In this document: positions 1 to 7,416 of the stretch, piece by piece
How positions within the stretch are numbered: position 1 is the first letter of the stretch
How the letters are laid out: every line of letters begins with the position of its first letter
Assembly: GCA_021648585.1 (NCBI GenBank)
Contig: JAKISM010000044.1
Span: 1 to 14,807, forward strand
Length of the DNA stretch: 14,807 nt
Reading direction: 5' to 3'
DNA from: Devosiaceae bacterium
GTDB taxonomy: Bacteria > Pseudomonadota > Alphaproteobacteria > Rhizobiales > Devosiaceae
Made by a program: the position numbers and the translations under genes
Notes under the pieces: model-generated
Databases searched by the model: none
The model's input: the letters and a program-made list of their open reading frames with translations, nothing else
What the model was told of the DNA's origin: nothing

Positions 1-299
1 TAATATTTTCTGAAGGCTTGGCACGAATTGCAGAGCAATATCTAAAAAAGGGCTCAAAAGTCTATATTGAAGGTCAACTGCAAACTCGTAAATGGCAAGA
101 TAAAGAAGGTAATGATAAATATACAACTGAAATCGTTTTGCAAGGCTTTAACTCAACTTTGACAATGCTTGATGGTCGGGGTGATAATGCAGGTGGTGGC
201 GGTGGTTATTCTGGTGGTACTCAGGGCGGAGGCAACAGCCCATCTTCAAGTGCACCATCATTTGATGGCGGCAATTCTGATGATGATATTCCATTTTAA
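1..299 (+). CDS. ssb: Single-stranded DNA-binding protein SSB, C-terminal part (5' end outside window)
   Basis: SSB coats single-stranded DNA in replication, recombination and repair, and recruits partners through its acidic tip. The open frame runs in from the left edge (first full codon at base 3), so the N-terminal half of the OB fold is missing and the TTG at 18 is an internal Leu rather than a start. Visible parts are the last OB-fold strands (the GSKVYIEGQLQTRKWQDKEG stretch and TEIVLQGF), then a linker of Gly, Ser and Asn, then the canonical acidic tip DDDIPF at the stop codon. That tip makes the call secure. The gene ends 6 bp before the stop codon of the convergent efflux gene, so there is no room for a separate terminator between them. 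Confidence 0.97.
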   Translation, partial: IFSEGLARIAEQYLKKGSKVYIEGQLQTRKWQDKEGNDKYTTEIVLQGFNSTLTMLDGRGDNAGGGGGYSGGTQGGGNSPSSSAPSFDGGNSDDDIPF

Positions 300-305
300 T
301 TAATA

Positions 306-1556
306 CTATTCTTCGTCACTGCCAAACAATTTACCCTTTTCTGCAATCAACACCAACAACAAACAAGCAATGCCAACTAAAGAAAATCCTATAGCTAATG
401 GTATAATAGTTTGGTTAAACATGCGACCAATTATCATGCCAATAGCTGTTGCGCCGATTGTTTGAATAAAACCAAAAGCAGCAGCGGCGGTGCCAGCGAC
501 TTTGCCCAAAGGTTGCATGGCAAGGGAGTTCGTATTGGCGCTTATCCATGAAAACATGAATAAGCAAACTAGTATTAAACTATAAAATATTACAATATGT
601 ATTTCTCCAAATAGGCTAAAGAGAAAAAGTAAAATACTTGACATTACAAAAATAAGTATAGCAAAATGAGCAATGCGGCGCATTCCAAAATGACCAACCA
701 TGCGTGAATTTAGATAAGCAGCAATAGCCATCGCTAAGGCAATGCCAGCAAAAGCTACGGGGAAATAAACGCCAAAATCATAAATCTCTACAAATATTTG
801 TTGTGATGAATTCAAAAAACCCAGCAATGCACCAAACATAAACATAGGAACTATTGCATAAAGGGTAGCAAATTTATTGCTTAGGACAATCTTAAATCCA
901 CCTAAAACGCTTTGCAAAGTAAATGGACGCTGGTCTGCTTTATCTAGTGTTTCGGGTAAGCGAAAATAAGCCCAAACCCCAGTAATAATGCCAATCATTG
1001 CAACGAACAAGAATATTAACTTCCAATCCCCAGCAAACAAAATAATCTGCCCAACTCCTGGAGCTAAAATAGGTACAATCATAAAAATCATATAAGTAAG
1101 CGACATTATCTCTGCCATTGCACGACCACTATAACTATCCCTAACAACCGCTATCGCCACCACTCGAAATGCAGCAGTGCCCAAACCCTGAACAAACCGC
1201 ACCAATAAAAGCATAGCAAAGGAGGGTGCAATAATTGCAGCAAGTGAAGTAAGAATATAGATGGTAAATCCGAAATATAGAGGCGCTCGCCGCCCAAACC
1301 TATCGGAAATAGGGCCAAAAAATAACATAGAAATGCCAACGCCAAATAGATAAGAACTAATAACTAACTGCGCATCATTGGCGTTGCTAAGCCTTAACGA
1401 TGCCGCAATATCAGGCAAGGCTGGTAGCATAATATCAATCGTAAGAGCATTGAGCGCCAAAAGCGCTGCAATAAGAGCAGTAAATTCAAATTTAGAAATG
1501 TCTTTTTGTGGTTTTATTGGGCGCAAAATATTGCGCTTGCTAAAAAAATTGAGCAT
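306..1556 (-). CDS. Bcr/CflA-family multidrug efflux MFS transporter
   Basis: This inner-membrane proton-driven drug exporter (416 residues, 12 predicted membrane helices) belongs to the major facilitator superfamily, DHA1 group, Bcr/CflA type. Signatures are the TM1 segment with D41 followed by LPALPDIAASL (about 45-55), motif A GPISDRFGRR (81-90), the Bcr/CflA-type TM4 region from R120 (RFVQGLGTAAFRVVAIAVVRD), and motif C APGVGQ (165-170) in TM5. Length is normal for the family. The start is ATG with no clear Shine-Dalgarno; the next Met (43) lies inside TM1, so this start is the sensible one. The gene lies 71 bp downstream of the peptide-transporter gene on the same strand and may be co-transcribed with it. 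Substrates (bicyclomycin, chloramphenicol or others) cannot be told from sequence. Confidence 0.92.
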   Translation of the reverse strand: MLNFFSKRNILRPIKPQKDISKFEFTALIAALLALNALTIDIMLPALPDIAASLRLSNANDAQLVISSYLFGVGISMLFFGPISDRFGRRAPLYFGFTIYILTSLAAIIAPSFAMLLLVRFVQGLGTAAFRVVAIAVVRDSYSGRAMAEIMSLTYMIFMIVPILAPGVGQIILFAGDWKLIFLFVAMIGIITGVWAYFRLPETLDKADQRPFTLQSVLGGFKIVLSNKFATLYAIVPMFMFGALLGFLNSSQQIFVEIYDFGVYFPVAFAGIALAMAIAAYLNSRMVGHFGMRRIAHFAILIFVMSSILLFLFSLFGEIHIVIFYSLILVCLFMFSWISANTNSLAMQPLGKVAGTAAAAFGFIQTIGATAIGMIIGRMFNQTIIPLAIGFSLVGIACLLLVLIAEKGKLFGSDEE

Positions 1557-1627
1557 TAAATATCCATAAGTTTAGGTTATAAAATTGAAATTTAGCTTTA
1601 GGTTAAATTTTTTATTTTGCAAGTAAT

Positions 1628-2884
1628 TTAAGATTTATCAGAATTTAAAAACACAGGGTCGTCCATGTCATAAGCCATTTGTGCGTTTCTTGGCACTGAT
1701 TTTTCAAATAAACGTAGTCGTTTATAAACAGAAATAAGATCAATGATTAATGTCCATGACGAAGCAAGGAATTTAAAAGAATCTTCGACTTGAGAAAAAG
1801 CATTATTTATTTGTTGGAATAAACCCAAGGTTAAAGCGCCTGTTAAAATTGAAGGCCCCATTGCAATTAGCGGTACAAAATTTGCAACTTGCAAATAAGA
1901 ATATCTTGCAATGTTAAAATATAAATAGTGCAGATAAATTCTATAATAATTAACCTGAACACCACCAAAAAGTTCTTGTAATGTAAGTGGCTGCGCTCTT
2001 TCTTCTTTATCTTCGCCATAAACTAATTCTTTACGAAAGGCAGCCTCTACCTTTTGATTTTCAAATTCAAGCCCTGGAAGTTTAATGCCAACTAAAGCTA
2101 ATAAAACTGTTCCAAATGCAGCAGAAACAAGCGCAACCCAAACTAAAGAGCCATTAACTGCTCCAAAAAATGGTAACTCTGTAATGTTTTGTGAGAGAGC
2201 AAATAACAGAGGAAGAAAAACAATCAAAGTCATAAGGGAACCAATGAAAGCTGTTGCTAACCCTTCAACAATACGTACAAAGCGTTGAATATCTTCTTGA
2301 ATACGCTGTGAAGAGCCTTCAACTTTACGCATAACAGGCCAATGAGCAAGGTAATATCCGCTCATTGCACGGCGCCAGCGAAATAAATAATGCGAAGTAA
2401 AAAATGCGTTAAGCACAAGAACAGTGATATTGGGAATTAGCACATAAGCAACTGTCCATATTGGGCCATAGAAATCTTTTGAATCAACCGAATTTGGTTC
2501 AGTTAACGCCTGTTGAATAGTGTTATAAAACCCACCATACCAATTGTTTAGCCAAGCGCCAATTTGCACGTTAAAATAAATAATTTCTAAAATTGTAACA
2601 GAGCCAACAACCGACCACCAAAACCACTTTGTGCGTTTATAAAAATACCAAGGAATGCAAAATAAATACCCAGCTAAAATTATATACTGATAAAGAAAAA
2701 CTTTTTCAGCGGAAAAAAATGGGTTTGGTTTAGCCTCAGTTGGGGCAATGGCAATGAGTGGCCCAAGTGAGATTAGCGCACTTAAATTACTACCAAAGTA
2801 ATTCCAAATTAAAAAAGCTATAATCGCCCACAAAATAGCAGATGAAAAGAAAATTTTTGGGTCTGGGAAAAATGATTTGAACAA
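1628..2884 (-). CDS. bacA: SbmA/BacA-family peptide transporter
   Basis: SbmA/BacA proteins are proton-driven inner-membrane importers of proline-rich and other antimicrobial peptides, and in rhizobia and Brucella BacA is needed for chronic intracellular life. The 418-residue product matches family length and shows the family landmarks: N-terminal MFKSFFPDP, NNWYGGFYNTIQQAL (113-127), SHYLFRWRRAM (164-174), EGSSQRIQED (189-198), VGIKLPGLEFENQKVEAAFRKELVYGED (265-292), YFNIARYSYLQV (322-333) and SVYKRLRLFE (385-394). The start is TTG; it is kept because translation from it gives exactly the conserved MFKSFF N-terminus, although no good Shine-Dalgarno is visible. There is no ATP-binding domain, so it is the stand-alone SbmA type and not an ABC fusion. 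It follows ytoQ by 50 bp. The symbol sbmA would be equally apt. Confidence 0.95.
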   Translation of the reverse strand: MFKSFFPDPKIFFSSAILWAIIAFLIWNYFGSNLSALISLGPLIAIAPTEAKPNPFFSAEKVFLYQYIILAGYLFCIPWYFYKRTKWFWWSVVGSVTILEIIYFNVQIGAWLNNWYGGFYNTIQQALTEPNSVDSKDFYGPIWTVAYVLIPNITVLVLNAFFTSHYLFRWRRAMSGYYLAHWPVMRKVEGSSQRIQEDIQRFVRIVEGLATAFIGSLMTLIVFLPLLFALSQNITELPFFGAVNGSLVWVALVSAAFGTVLLALVGIKLPGLEFENQKVEAAFRKELVYGEDKEERAQPLTLQELFGGVQVNYYRIYLHYLYFNIARYSYLQVANFVPLIAMGPSILTGALTLGLFQQINNAFSQVEDSFKFLASSWTLIIDLISVYKRLRLFEKSVPRNAQMAYDMDDPVFLNSDKS

Positions 2885-2919
2885 TGGGATTTTTTCTAAA
2901 TATGATAACGAATCAACGA

Positions 2920-2938
2920 TTAAATAATAATTATTTAA
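2920..2938. repeat. AT-only palindrome at the ytoQ 3' end
   Basis: TTAAATAAT, one spacer base, then ATTATTTAA form a perfect 9 bp inverted repeat that overlaps the ytoQ stop codon and lies just upstream of the bacA start. It could be a weak hairpin in the ytoQ-bacA intergenic RNA or an operator for bacA. It contains no G or C, so chance in AT-rich DNA is a real alternative. Confidence 0.35.
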
Positions 2939-3384
2939 TTTTGTATCACATAAGCCAAAATATCAATCACTTCTTTAGGCGTTTTAGTCACTGCAAGTGC
3001 CGCCGCATCAACTTCTTTTAGTGGGTGCTGATGCTCGTCTTGGTGCATGACAATAAGCGGAATATCTAATGCGCTGGCATATCCAGCATCAAAGGCGGCG
3101 TTCCATTGTCTATATTTTTCACCAAACCGCACCACCACAATATCAGCTTCTGAGATAAGAGTTCTGGTGCGAATAGCGTTGATTTTTGCACTTTTATTAT
3201 CGTGCCAAAATTTGTTTTCTTCTTTACCCAAAATCACTACACCGCAATCATCACTATCTTGATGATTAGTATTTGGCGCAGAAAATTCAACTGGCAATTT
3301 TTGCGCTTTAGCGCCAGCAATAATTTGCTCGCGCCAATCGCTATGGATTTCACCTGAAAGATAAATCGACCAAATTTTGCTCAT
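2935..3384 (-). CDS. ytoQ: YtoQ family protein
   Basis: The 149-residue cytosolic protein is of the YtoQ family, which has no established biochemical role. The fold is thought to be related to nucleoside 2-deoxyribosyltransferase-like Rossmann folds, which is knowledge of the family and not shown here. Conserved blocks visible are IYLSGEIHSDWRE (7-19), FWHDNKSAKINAIRTRTLI (59-77), ADIVVVRFGEKYRQWNAAFD (80-99) followed by AGYASAL, and HPLKEVDAAALA (120-131). These cover nearly the full length, so the family call is strong. The ATG lies 3 bp after the grxD stop codon, pointing to translational coupling with the monothiol glutaredoxin. Confidence 0.93.
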   Translation of the reverse strand: MSKIWSIYLSGEIHSDWREQIIAGAKAQKLPVEFSAPNTNHQDSDDCGVVILGKEENKFWHDNKSAKINAIRTRTLISEADIVVVRFGEKYRQWNAAFDAGYASALDIPLIVMHQDEHQHPLKEVDAAALAVTKTPKEVIDILAYVIQN

Positions 3385-3387
3385 TGC

Positions 3388-3723
3388 CTAGCCCTCGCTC
3401 TTAAAATCAATGCCTTTTTCACTTAACAAGGTTTGCAATTCGCCAGCCTGAAACATCTCACGTATAATATCCGCACCGCCAACAAATTCACCTTTAATAT
3501 ATAATTGCGGTATGGTTGGCCAATTTGAAAAATCTTTTATACCTTGACGAATTTCTTCGTCCTCTAAAATATTAAAAGAGTTAACTTTCAAATCAAGATA
3601 GGCAAAAATTTGTGCAACCTGACCAGAAAATCCGCATTGTGGAAAATCAGGTGAGCCCTTCATAAATAAAAATACATCATTTGAGTTGATAAGGTCTTTG
3701 ATTGTTTGTTCGGTGTTACTCAT
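3388..3723 (-). CDS. grxD: Monothiol glutaredoxin Grx4/GrxD (CGFS type)
   Basis: CGFS glutaredoxins bind a [2Fe-2S] cluster together with glutathione, form heterodimers with BolA proteins, and take part in iron-sulfur cluster delivery and iron sensing in the cytosol. The 111-residue product has the active-site motif CGFS at 30-33, K22 in FMKGSPDFPQ (glutathione contact), WPTIPQLYIKGEFVGG (68-83) with the cis-Pro, and REMFQAGEL (88-96). The usual GGCD block reads GGAD here (A84), so the second semi-conserved Cys is missing. The start ATG has the Shine-Dalgarno AAAGGA with 6 bases of spacing. Its partner gene bolA lies upstream, but a hypothetical gene and a palindromic repeat separate the two. 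Confidence 0.97.
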   Translation of the reverse strand: MSNTEQTIKDLINSNDVFLFMKGSPDFPQCGFSGQVAQIFAYLDLKVNSFNILEDEEIRQGIKDFSNWPTIPQLYIKGEFVGGADIIREMFQAGELQTLLSEKGIDFKSEG

Positions 3724-3769
3724 AATTTTTCCTTTATTATATATAATTAGTTAGTTACTCACCTAGTCA

Positions 3770-3872
3770 TTACCTCCCCCTCGTCATTATCGGGCTTGAC
3801 CCGATAATCCATGCGATGCCAGAAATATTTCTGGATCCTCGTGTCAAGCACGAGGATGACGAAAGAGGGTAA
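3770..3872. repeat. 103 bp dispersed-type palindromic repeat element (REP-like)
   Basis: The element is two similar units in inverted orientation around a 16 bp perfect palindrome, CCAGAAATATTTCTGG (3819-3834). The left unit has an 8 bp stem TTATCGGG/CCCGATAA with loop CTTGA (3787-3807). The right unit has a 9 bp stem ATCCTCGTG/CACGAGGAT with loop TCAAG (3835-3857). The two stems differ in sequence yet both pair perfectly. The outer ends, TTACC...CGTCAT and its inverted partner ATGACG...GGTAA, also match. It resembles the short dispersed palindromes of many alphaproteobacterial genomes. It sits between the 104-residue hypothetical and grxD, and in the RNA could act as a processing or attenuation hairpin. 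Confidence 0.85.
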
Positions 3873-3874
3873 TT

Positions 3875-4189
3875 CTAAGTCTTATTTATATCATACCCAT
3901 ATTCTTTTAAACGTTTTCGTGCAGCTTTTATTTCGCTTTCTTCAAATAGTTCATGCCATTTTGGGTTATCAATAAGTAGTGCTTCAACTGTCAGGTGTAG
4001 ACAATTTTTTTCATATAATGCCGTATAACCATCAGACGGTTTTTTTGAGTTGATTAGTTTTTTTGCAGTTATGATTCCTCTATCGCTGTTCAACATTTTA
4101 AAAAACAAAGTAGCTTTGTATTTTGCTTCACTTTTTGCCTTAAGATAAATATCAAGCATAGCTTGATCAAATTGTTGCTCTAAACTCAC
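3875..4189 (-). CDS. Conserved hypothetical protein (104 aa) between bolA and grxD
   Basis: I do not recognise a named family. I recall similar small proteins annotated as conserved hypotheticals in diverse bacteria, but cannot verify that here. The product is a charged, soluble, probably all-helical protein without signal peptide or membrane segment. Distinct stretches are QFDQAMLDIYLKAKSEAKYKAT (6-27, amphipathic helix), a central SDGYTALYEKNCLHLTVEALLI part, and a C-terminal ARKRLKEYGYD. The start is GTG with Shine-Dalgarno AGGA; that AGGA overlaps the TAG stop of bolA, so translation is likely coupled to bolA. Its 3' end abuts the palindromic repeat (2 bp). No function can be assigned. 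Confidence 0.8.
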   Translation of the reverse strand: MSLEQQFDQAMLDIYLKAKSEAKYKATLFFKMLNSDRGIITAKKLINSKKPSDGYTALYEKNCLHLTVEALLIDNPKWHELFEESEIKAARKRLKEYGYDINKT

Positions 4190-4198
4190 TTTATTTTC

Positions 4199-4423
4199 CT
4201 ATTCTGGGGTTTTGGTAGTAAGCGCAAAGGCGTGCAAATCTTCAGAGCCCAATTTATCGCCTAAAGCTGCATAAACCATTTGGTGTTGGCGCACTCGTGC
4301 CATTCCTGCAAAAGTCTTAGATATGACTATAGCGGAATAATGGCGACCATCATTGGTTTCTGCTGTAACAACAGCATCTGGAATTGCCTCTCTTATCATC
4401 TTTTCAATTTCTTCAACTTCCAT
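4199..4423 (-). CDS. bolA: BolA/IbaG family protein
   Basis: BolA proteins partner CGFS glutaredoxins through a shared [2Fe-2S] cluster and modulate iron-sulfur maturation or iron-responsive regulation. The 74-residue product is a single BolA domain: helix IEKMIREAIPDA (6-17), the loop and strand DGRHYSAIVIS (25-35) with H28 as a likely cluster ligand region, the helix RVRQHQMVYAAL (43-54), and the C-terminal LHAFALTTKTPE (63-74) with the invariant His64. There is no Cys, which is normal for this subgroup. The ATG overlaps the purL stop codon as TAATG, so it is translationally coupled to purL. It is shorter than E. coli BolA and closer to the BolA2/IbaG type. Confidence 0.95.
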   Translation of the reverse strand: MEVEEIEKMIREAIPDAVVTAETNDGRHYSAIVISKTFAGMARVRQHQMVYAALGDKLGSEDLHAFALTTKTPE

Positions 4424-6639
4424 TATAATTCCTCTTTCATAAATTCAGGAAACCAGCCCTCATGCGCTTTTTTAAGCTTAGCAATAGGTATGGGTGTTGT
4501 TTGCCCTAATTGCAAGCTATCTCCACCAGTTACTCCAATCCAAGCGGTAAAAACATCGTTATTTTCAGACATTTCTAATACTCTTTCAAGGTTTCTGCGC
4601 TTGATACTAACAATATAACGCCCTTGATCTTCAGCAAAAAAAGTAGCTAGCGGGTTTAATCCATTAAGCTGATTGACCTTTGCGCCAATATTGCCCGCCA
4701 TTGCCATTTCAGCAAGCGCAATGCCTAAGCCGCCATCTGAGCAATCATGCACTGCGGTGGTTATTTTTTCATTGATTAATTTACGCACAAATTCGCCAGT
4801 TTTTTTCTCGTGGCTAAGATCAACAGGGGGAGGAGCCCCATCAAAATTACCCACAATATCACGCATATAAATAGATTGCCCCAAATGATGCCCCCAATCA
4901 CTAGGAGCGCCAATAAGCAAAATCGCATCATCTTCGCCAGCAAAACCAATGCGAGCCATTTTATCCCAATCTTGTAATAGACCAACACCAGCAATGGTTG
5001 GGGTAGGCAGGATAGCAACACCATTTGTTTCATTATAAAGGGATACATTTCCCGATACGATTGGGAAATTTAATTCACGACAAGCTTCACCTATCCCTTT
5101 AATTGCCATCACTAACTGCCCCATAATATTAGGCTTTTCAGGATTGCCAAAATTTAGATTGTCAGAGCAGGCGAGGGGTGTCGCGCCAGTTGCGCTAATA
5201 TTGCGCCAACATTCAGCAACCGCTTGTTTGCCACCCTCAAACGGATCTGCTTCAACATAGCGAGGGGTAACGTCAGATGAAAAAGCTAGCGCTTTAGTTT
5301 CGTGTCCTTCAACCCGCACAACGCCAGCATCACCACCCGGAATTTGCAACGAATTGCTTTGAATAAGCGTGTCATATTGCTCCCACACCCAGCGGCGAGA
5401 ACAAAGATTTGGTAGGCCTAGCATTTTAAGTAAAACATCTGCTACATCATCATTTGGCAATGTTTGCTCAAGGGGTTTTTTAGGCTTTGGCGCAATCCAA
5501 TCTCTATCATATTCTGGCGCTTCATCACCTAATTTTTTAATTGGCAAATTAGCAACTTCTGTCCCTTGCCAAAAAATACTAAAGCGCAAATCATTAGTAG
5601 TTTTGCCAACGGTTGCAAAATCTAACTCCCATTTTTCAAACACCGCCCGTGCTGCTGCCTCTTTTTCGGGGTGCAAAACCATGAGCATACGTTCCTGACT
5701 TTCAGAAAGCATCATCTCGTAAGGGGTCATATTTTCTTCACGCACAGGGACATTATCAAGGTTAAGCTCAATGCCAAGATTACCCTTAGCGCCCATTTCA
5801 ACCGCTGAGCAGGTAAGGCCAGCCGCACCCATATCTTGAATGGCAATCACTGCACCAGTTTTCATGAGTTCAAGCGTTGCTTCCATTAGGCGTTTTTCGG
5901 TAAATGGATCACCAACTTGCACCGTTGGGCGTTTCTCATCAATATCATCGTCAAATTCGGCTGAAGCCATAGTTGCGCCACCAACCCCATCACGGCCAGT
6001 CTTTGCACCAAGATAAACTACAGGAAGCCCAACGCCTTTGGCTTCAGAATAAAAGATGCTATCGGTATCAGCTAAGCCAGCCGCAAAGGCATTGACCAAA
6101 ATATTGCCATTATAGCGTTCATCAAATTCGACTTCGCCGCCAACGGTTGGAACACCAAAACAATTACCATACCCCCCAACACCAGAAACAACACCCGAAA
6201 CTAAATGACGAGTTTTTTTATGTGTCGGTGCGCCAAATCGCAAGGCATTCATCGCAGCGATTGGCCTTGCGCCCATTGTGAAAACATCACGTAAAATGCC
6301 ACCAACCCCAGTTGCCGCACCTTGATATGGCTCAATGTATGAGGGGTGATTATGGCTTTCCATTTTGAAAATAACTGCCTGCCCATCACCAATATCAACT
6401 ACGCCAGCATTTTCACCGGGTCCCATAATCACGCATTTCCCCGTTGTAGGTAGGGTTTTGAGCCATTTTTTAGAACTTTTATAAGAGCAATGCTCGTTCC
6501 ACATGGCAGAAAAAATCCCCAATTCGGTATAGCTTGGCTCTCGCCCAATAATTTCTAGGATTTTTTGATATTCGCTTTTGCTAAGACCATGATCGGCAAT
6601 TAGCTTGGCATCAATTTGTGGCTCATTAGGAATACTCAT
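4423..6639 (-). CDS. purL: Phosphoribosylformylglycinamidine synthase subunit PurL
   Basis: PurL is the synthetase subunit of FGAM synthase (step 4 of purine synthesis), making FGAM from FGAR, ATP and ammonia delivered by PurQ, with PurS bridging the complex. The 738-residue length fits the small PurL class, which has no fused glutaminase. Motifs: WNEHCSYKSSK (47-57), where H50 aligns with the catalytic His32 of Thermotoga PurL as I recall it; KMESHNHPS (92-100) plus IEPYQGAATGVGGILRD (102-118); GARPIA (123-128); and IQDMGAAGLTCS (267-278). A second AIRS-type half follows, with the conserved SGNVSLYNE and HDCSDGGLG blocks. The start ATG overlaps the purQ stop as ATGA, and the stop overlaps the bolA ATG, so purQ-purL-bolA form a coupled operon. 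Confidence 0.98.
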   Translation of the reverse strand: MSIPNEPQIDAKLIADHGLSKSEYQKILEIIGREPSYTELGIFSAMWNEHCSYKSSKKWLKTLPTTGKCVIMGPGENAGVVDIGDGQAVIFKMESHNHPSYIEPYQGAATGVGGILRDVFTMGARPIAAMNALRFGAPTHKKTRHLVSGVVSGVGGYGNCFGVPTVGGEVEFDERYNGNILVNAFAAGLADTDSIFYSEAKGVGLPVVYLGAKTGRDGVGGATMASAEFDDDIDEKRPTVQVGDPFTEKRLMEATLELMKTGAVIAIQDMGAAGLTCSAVEMGAKGNLGIELNLDNVPVREENMTPYEMMLSESQERMLMVLHPEKEAAARAVFEKWELDFATVGKTTNDLRFSIFWQGTEVANLPIKKLGDEAPEYDRDWIAPKPKKPLEQTLPNDDVADVLLKMLGLPNLCSRRWVWEQYDTLIQSNSLQIPGGDAGVVRVEGHETKALAFSSDVTPRYVEADPFEGGKQAVAECWRNISATGATPLACSDNLNFGNPEKPNIMGQLVMAIKGIGEACRELNFPIVSGNVSLYNETNGVAILPTPTIAGVGLLQDWDKMARIGFAGEDDAILLIGAPSDWGHHLGQSIYMRDIVGNFDGAPPPVDLSHEKKTGEFVRKLINEKITTAVHDCSDGGLGIALAEMAMAGNIGAKVNQLNGLNPLATFFAEDQGRYIVSIKRRNLERVLEMSENNDVFTAWIGVTGGDSLQLGQTTPIPIAKLKKAHEGWFPEFMKEEL

Positions 6640-7304
6640 GATAGCACCTCAAATAATCCAGCAAATAATGCCCGCCCATCTGTGCCGCCATGTGCTTTTT
6701 CAATTAGGTTTTCAGGGTGCGGCATCATACCTAAAATATTTTTTTGCTCATTAAAAACCCCTGCAATATTGTTGAGTGATCCGTTGGGGTTTGTGCCATT
6801 TGCATAGCGAAAGGCCACTTGATTATTTTTCTCTATTTCGCTCAAAACCTTTTCATCAGCAAAGAAATTTCCATCATGATGCGCAACAGGGCAATCTATA
6901 ATTTGCCCTTGTTTATAGCCGCTAGTAAAACTTGTATCAGAATTGGTAATTTCTAACTCGATAGATTTGCAGATAAATTTTAGCGATTTATTGCGCATTA
7001 AAGTTCCGGGTAATAGACCAGCTTCAGTTAGAATTTGAAAGCCGTTGCAAACACCTAAGATTTTCACTCCATCATTGGCGGCTTGTTTTACGGCTTTCAT
7101 AATGGGTGATCGGGCAGCGATTGCCCCTGATCGCAAATAATCACCATACGAAAATCCACCTGGAATAATTATGATATCGCTTTTGGGAAGTTTTACCTCT
7201 TTATGCCAGACAAGTTCAGGCATATTTTTAGAGATGTCTTTTATGGCTTTAATCATATCTTTATCACGATTTGAGCCAGGAAAATTGATTAGTGCTGTTT
7301 TCAT
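6636..7304 (-). CDS. purQ: Phosphoribosylformylglycinamidine synthase glutaminase subunit PurQ
   Basis: PurQ is the class I glutamine amidotransferase that supplies ammonia to PurL. With the ATG at 7304 the product is 222 residues: MKTALINFPGSNRDKDM at the N-terminus, the oxyanion region IIIPGGFSYGDYLRSG (45-60), the nucleophile C86 in LGVCNGFQ, and H196/E198 in MMPHPENL completing the triad. The frame extends to a TTG at 7322, but that adds six residues with no family match, and the conserved N-terminus begins at 7304, so I chose the ATG. No strong Shine-Dalgarno is visible. The stop overlaps the purL start by 4 bp (ATGA). The gene normally found next to it, purS, is not upstream here, where a thioesterase gene ends 110 bp away. 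Confidence 0.97.
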   Translation of the reverse strand: MKTALINFPGSNRDKDMIKAIKDISKNMPELVWHKEVKLPKSDIIIIPGGFSYGDYLRSGAIAARSPIMKAVKQAANDGVKILGVCNGFQILTEAGLLPGTLMRNKSLKFICKSIELEITNSDTSFTSGYKQGQIIDCPVAHHDGNFFADEKVLSEIEKNNQVAFRYANGTNPNGSLNNIAGVFNEQKNILGMMPHPENLIEKAHGGTDGRALFAGLFEVLS

Positions 7305-7338
7305 TGCACAAATATCGGACAAAGCCGCTCCCTAACGA

Positions 7339-7416
7339 AAGTTATGCGCTTTTTATGATTTCTACCTCAAAAGGCAAGCAAAAACTAAAGCATTCCCAAG
7401 TTATGCGCCTTTTTTA
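7339..7416. repeat. Short direct repeats in the thioesterase-purQ gap
   Basis: AAGTTATGCGC followed by a T-rich run occurs at 7339-7356 and again at 7398-7416, 59 bp apart; the second copy reaches the stop codon of the thioesterase gene. An AAAAGGC/GCCTTTT inverted pair also lies here (7369-7375 against 7406-7412), with a loop too long for a convincing terminator. The purQ promoter, if separate, must lie in this roughly 110 bp, but I see no good match to one. Confidence 0.35.

Noticed and set aside
4280..4618. Plus-strand frame antisense to purL/bolA
   Set aside because: Both minus-strand genes are certain and the frame shows no recognisable domain.
7305..7322. N-terminal extension of PurQ to a TTG start
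   Set aside because: The six extra residues do not match the family, whose conserved N-terminus begins at the ATG at 7304.
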